Origin: Trichomonas vaginalis G3
Taxonomy: Eukaryota > Parabasalia > Trichomonadida > Trichomonadidae
Direction: 5' to 3'
DNA length: 64,000 nucleotides
Assembly (NCBI RefSeq): GCF_026262505.1
Contig: NC_067205.1
Span: 27,420,556 to 27,484,555, forward strand
Shown here: positions 62,278 through 64,000 of the stretch, in pieces
How positions within the stretch are numbered: the stretch's first letter is position 1
How the letters are laid out: each line of letters starts with the position of its first letter
Notes under the pieces: generated by a model
The model's database searches: none
What the model was told of the DNA's origin: nothing
Seen by the model: only the letters and a program-made list of their open reading frames with translations
Position numbers and translations under genes: made by a program

Positions 62278-63165
62278 ATGAAGCATTTAATACATGACGT
62301 AGATGAAGACATGAATGAAACTACAGACAAACTTAACTCTTCTCTCATTCTTCCTTTCAGTAAGGACTATGAGTTCTGTTCAAATGGCGTTTATTTCTAT
62401 TGTGGAAAGATGGGTTCAGGTAAGACATTTAATTTAATTCGTCATATACTCATAACAGAACGTTTAGGAAATGACTCATATTATGACCAAATCATTATAT
62501 CAGCAACTTCAGACTCTATGGACTCAACAGCGAAAACATTTATGTCAAAAGTTCAAGCCTCTGTCGTTAAAGTTCCAGACAGTGAACTCATTGAATTTCT
62601 TCAACGTTACATTCGACGTAAGAGAAAATATTATGCTATTGTAGAGTTCATACAGTCAGGAATGCAAAAGACTTCAGAAGAGATGGAAAGAATTATTGAC
62701 AAACACCACTTACGTCAATACTCAGGAGTTTACGATATGAAACGACTGACAAACTACATTCTGTCAAAACTTTCAAAATACCCCTTCAAAAAGTATCCTT
62801 CAAATACTCTGCTCGTTTGTGACGACTTCGCCGGAAAAGGTTTAGTGTCAAAAGCAGACTCACCATTAGCTAACATCATAACTAAAGTCAGACATTACCA
62901 TTTAACTGTAGCAATACTTATGCAAACATGGCGTTTCCTTGCTTTAAACATAAAACGTCTCATAACTGACTTCGTTATCTTTCAAGGTTTCTCACGTTAT
63001 GATATTGAACTCATTTGGAAACAGTCAGGTATAACATTACCTTTTGAAGAAATTTGGGAAGCATATAAGTCTCTCATCTCTCCTCGTTCATACCTTGAGA
63101 TTCATATCATGACTAATACCATTAAAGTCAAAAATATTCCATGGGAACGACCAACATTGTTTTAA
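62278..63165 (+). CDS. Packaging ATPase of element B
   Basis: 295 aa from ATG 62,278. Walker A GKMGSGKT near residues 43-50, Walker B TLLVCDDFAGKG near residues 180-190, and then MQTWRFLALNIK...FVIFQGFSR, the same block as in the ATPase of element A (7,750-8,511). This is the FtsK/A32-type motor that loads the genome into the capsid in Maverick/Polinton elements. It is divergently paired with the gene ending at 61,380 and converges with a minus-strand gene at its 3' end, with a four-base overlap. Confidence 0.8.
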   Translation: MKHLIHDVDEDMNETTDKLNSSLILPFSKDYEFCSNGVYFYCGKMGSGKTFNLIRHILITERLGNDSYYDQIIISATSDSMDSTAKTFMSKVQASVVKVPDSELIEFLQRYIRRKRKYYAIVEFIQSGMQKTSEEMERIIDKHHLRQYSGVYDMKRLTNYILSKLSKYPFKKYPSNTLLVCDDFAGKGLVSKADSPLANIITKVRHYHLTVAILMQTWRFLALNIKRLITDFVIFQGFSRYDIELIWKQSGITLPFEEIWEAYKSLISPRSYLEIHIMTNTIKVKNIPWERPTLF

Positions 63166-63563
63166 AGTTTAACCTTCAATTGACTGATGGTAAACAAATT
63201 CCATGCATCTCTGTCGCCATTTCTGTTAATATTTTTGCTGTCATTCATATCATCCACTTCCCCATCCGTTAACTTTTGAGGATATGCGTTAGAATAGCTG
63301 TTCTTAAATGAAGGCTTTTCACCTTTTAGCGCATAAACTCTATAACTTTCTGCATACTTTATGTTTGAACCTCCTGAGCCATCATTGACATAAATTTTTA
63401 TAGGCTTCCACCCTTTGTTCATGTTCCTGCTTCTTCCCTTAGCTCTTTTGTTCAGTAGTTCTACATCTTTATACACAGCTCCTGTCTCAGTGAATTCAAC
63501 AATATTTTCATTCGTTAGCTTTACATTCAAACCCTTGTCGAGTATATTGTTCATTTCATACAT
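63162..63563 (-). CDS. Unrecognised element B protein (~133 aa)
   Basis: Read from ATG 63,563 (MYEMNNILDKGL); a frame extends further upstream but without clear coding character. The product is polar with many Asn, Lys and Gly residues and a basic patch (NKRAKGRSRNMNKGWK). It converges with the ATPase gene. No family recognised. Confidence 0.4.
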   Translation of the reverse strand: MYEMNNILDKGLNVKLTNENIVEFTETGAVYKDVELLNKRAKGRSRNMNKGWKPIKIYVNDGSGGSNIKYAESYRVYALKGEKPSFKNSYSNAYPQKLTDGEVDDMNDSKNINRNGDRDAWNLFTISQLKVKL

Positions 63564-63588
63564 ATAAAAGGTTTTTATTCTATATGAA

Positions 63589-64000
63589 ATGAGAAGCAAA
63601 TCCATCTTAGCTGGTGCCGTTAATGTTCCAATTGAACCAACATCAAATGTTGACTCACGAACGACAAACAATATTGTCATAAAGAACTATAGTTCAGAGT
63701 GTTTGAAAGAAAAAGAACCAGAACTGAAATCCGTGAATTTAAACTCAGCTTCAAACGCTAACGCTACATCAGATGTTAAGTTAGAGTATCCACCACTGGA
63801 CCAAGTTCTTTCAAGAGAAGCCAACGACAACCCTTACACAAATGTTCAAACAAATCCTTCAGATAACGTAGACCATTACCTTCTTCAGTTATACCAAACA
63901 ATTTTACTCAAAGACGATAAGAAGCTTTTGACAAATCTTATAAGCAAGAACCAAATAATTCTAACAAAGGAGGACCTTGAAAATGTTATATCACGAATAA
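63589..64000 (+). CDS. Element B gene running off the right edge
   Basis: Open from ATG 63,589 to the last base of the window (137 codons). The visible part is polar and probably disordered (many Asn, Ser, Thr), with a helical segment starting near residue 95 (DHYLLQLYQTILLKDDKKLL). Its start lies 25 bases from the divergent gene at 63,563, as in the other divergent pair of this element. Confidence 0.55.
   Translation, partial: MRSKSILAGAVNVPIEPTSNVDSRTTNNIVIKNYSSECLKEKEPELKSVNLNSASNANATSDVKLEYPPLDQVLSREANDNPYTNVQTNPSDNVDHYLLQLYQTILLKDDKKLLTNLISKNQIILTKEDLENVISRI

Larger units (their letters stand above)
59939..64000. mobile_element. Virus-like element B (Maverick/Polinton-like), right end outside window
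   Basis: A second compact cluster: a minor-capsid-like basic protein, a packaging ATPase and several small genes in divergent and convergent pairs. This is the known style of T. vaginalis Mavericks. The presumed left end starts AGTATCCC at 59,939. AGT is the usual first triplet of Polinton termini, and an inverted stem (59,946-59,964 with 59,972-59,990) follows at once. No matching right end or target repeat can be seen. Polymerase B and integrase would lie to the right of the window if present. Genes in the visible part look whole, so the copy looks young. Left-end placement is inference. Confidence 0.7.

Overview
The window reads as nuclear DNA of a parabasalid protist, most likely Trichomonas vaginalis or a close relative. 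The DNA is AT-rich and the genes have no visible introns. Start sites are very short-leadered, with TCAYWW or CCTTT motifs 8-26 bases before the ATG. Genes typical of trichomonads are present: ankyrin/DUF3447-type proteins, a membrane-anchored subtilisin, a bacterial-type tryptophanase and Kolobok-type and virus-like mobile DNA. The species call is an inference from gene content.

Layout. Positions 1 to about 12,480 hold a virus-like element (A) that runs in from the left. It carries a primase-SF3 helicase, an A32-type packaging ATPase, a broken capsid-like region, a tail-fibre-like protein and small proteins. Most genes lie on the minus strand behind one recurring promoter-like box. Then come a decayed ankyrin gene (12.9-13.8 kb) and a run of minus-strand housekeeping genes: a Rap/Ran-GAP-like protein, an Rxt3-like protein, ribosomal protein L9 (uL6), tryptophanase, and an EF-hand/WD40 protein split by one homopolymer change. 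A glycosyltransferase relic and an intact ankyrin gene follow. From 27.8 to 30.3 kb lie three tandem members of an unrecognised ~220-aa family; a fourth lies at 48.4 kb. Next are a cysteine-rich protein and one giant surface-protein gene (32,121-46,136, minus).

The giant gene is the main structural result. What first looks like several genes is one ancestral ~3,440-aa reading unit: signal peptide, many beta-sandwich-like repeats, one membrane span and a cytoplasmic tail with an NPLY motif. It is cut by a 3.7-kb Kolobok-like DNA transposon (38,682-42,370) that duplicated TTAA and carries its own transposase. Removing the transposon and one TTAA copy joins the two halves in frame in the middle of a repeat. 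The gene has other stops and frame changes too, so it is a pseudogene. A 1.1-kb terminal-inverted-repeat element lies inside the transposon. A separate 1.5-kb TTAA-flanked non-autonomous element sits just upstream of the giant gene.

From 49 to 58 kb the genes are on the plus strand: subtilisin protease, single-pass membrane protein, ankyrin-type protein, a PP1-like phosphatase lacking catalytic residues, and a LysM protein with only the start of a TLDc domain. A 35-bp minisatellite (58.8-59.6 kb) follows. A second virus-like element (B, Maverick/Polinton-like) starts near 59,939 and runs off the right edge. Its packaging ATPase is related to that of element A.

The most unusual observations are the Kolobok insertion, the four-member family whose protein-level conservation extends upstream of its first ATG with an in-frame TAA at the same place in all four copies, the inverted repeat arrays around the primase gene of element A, and two host signalling proteins whose key catalytic residues appear lost.
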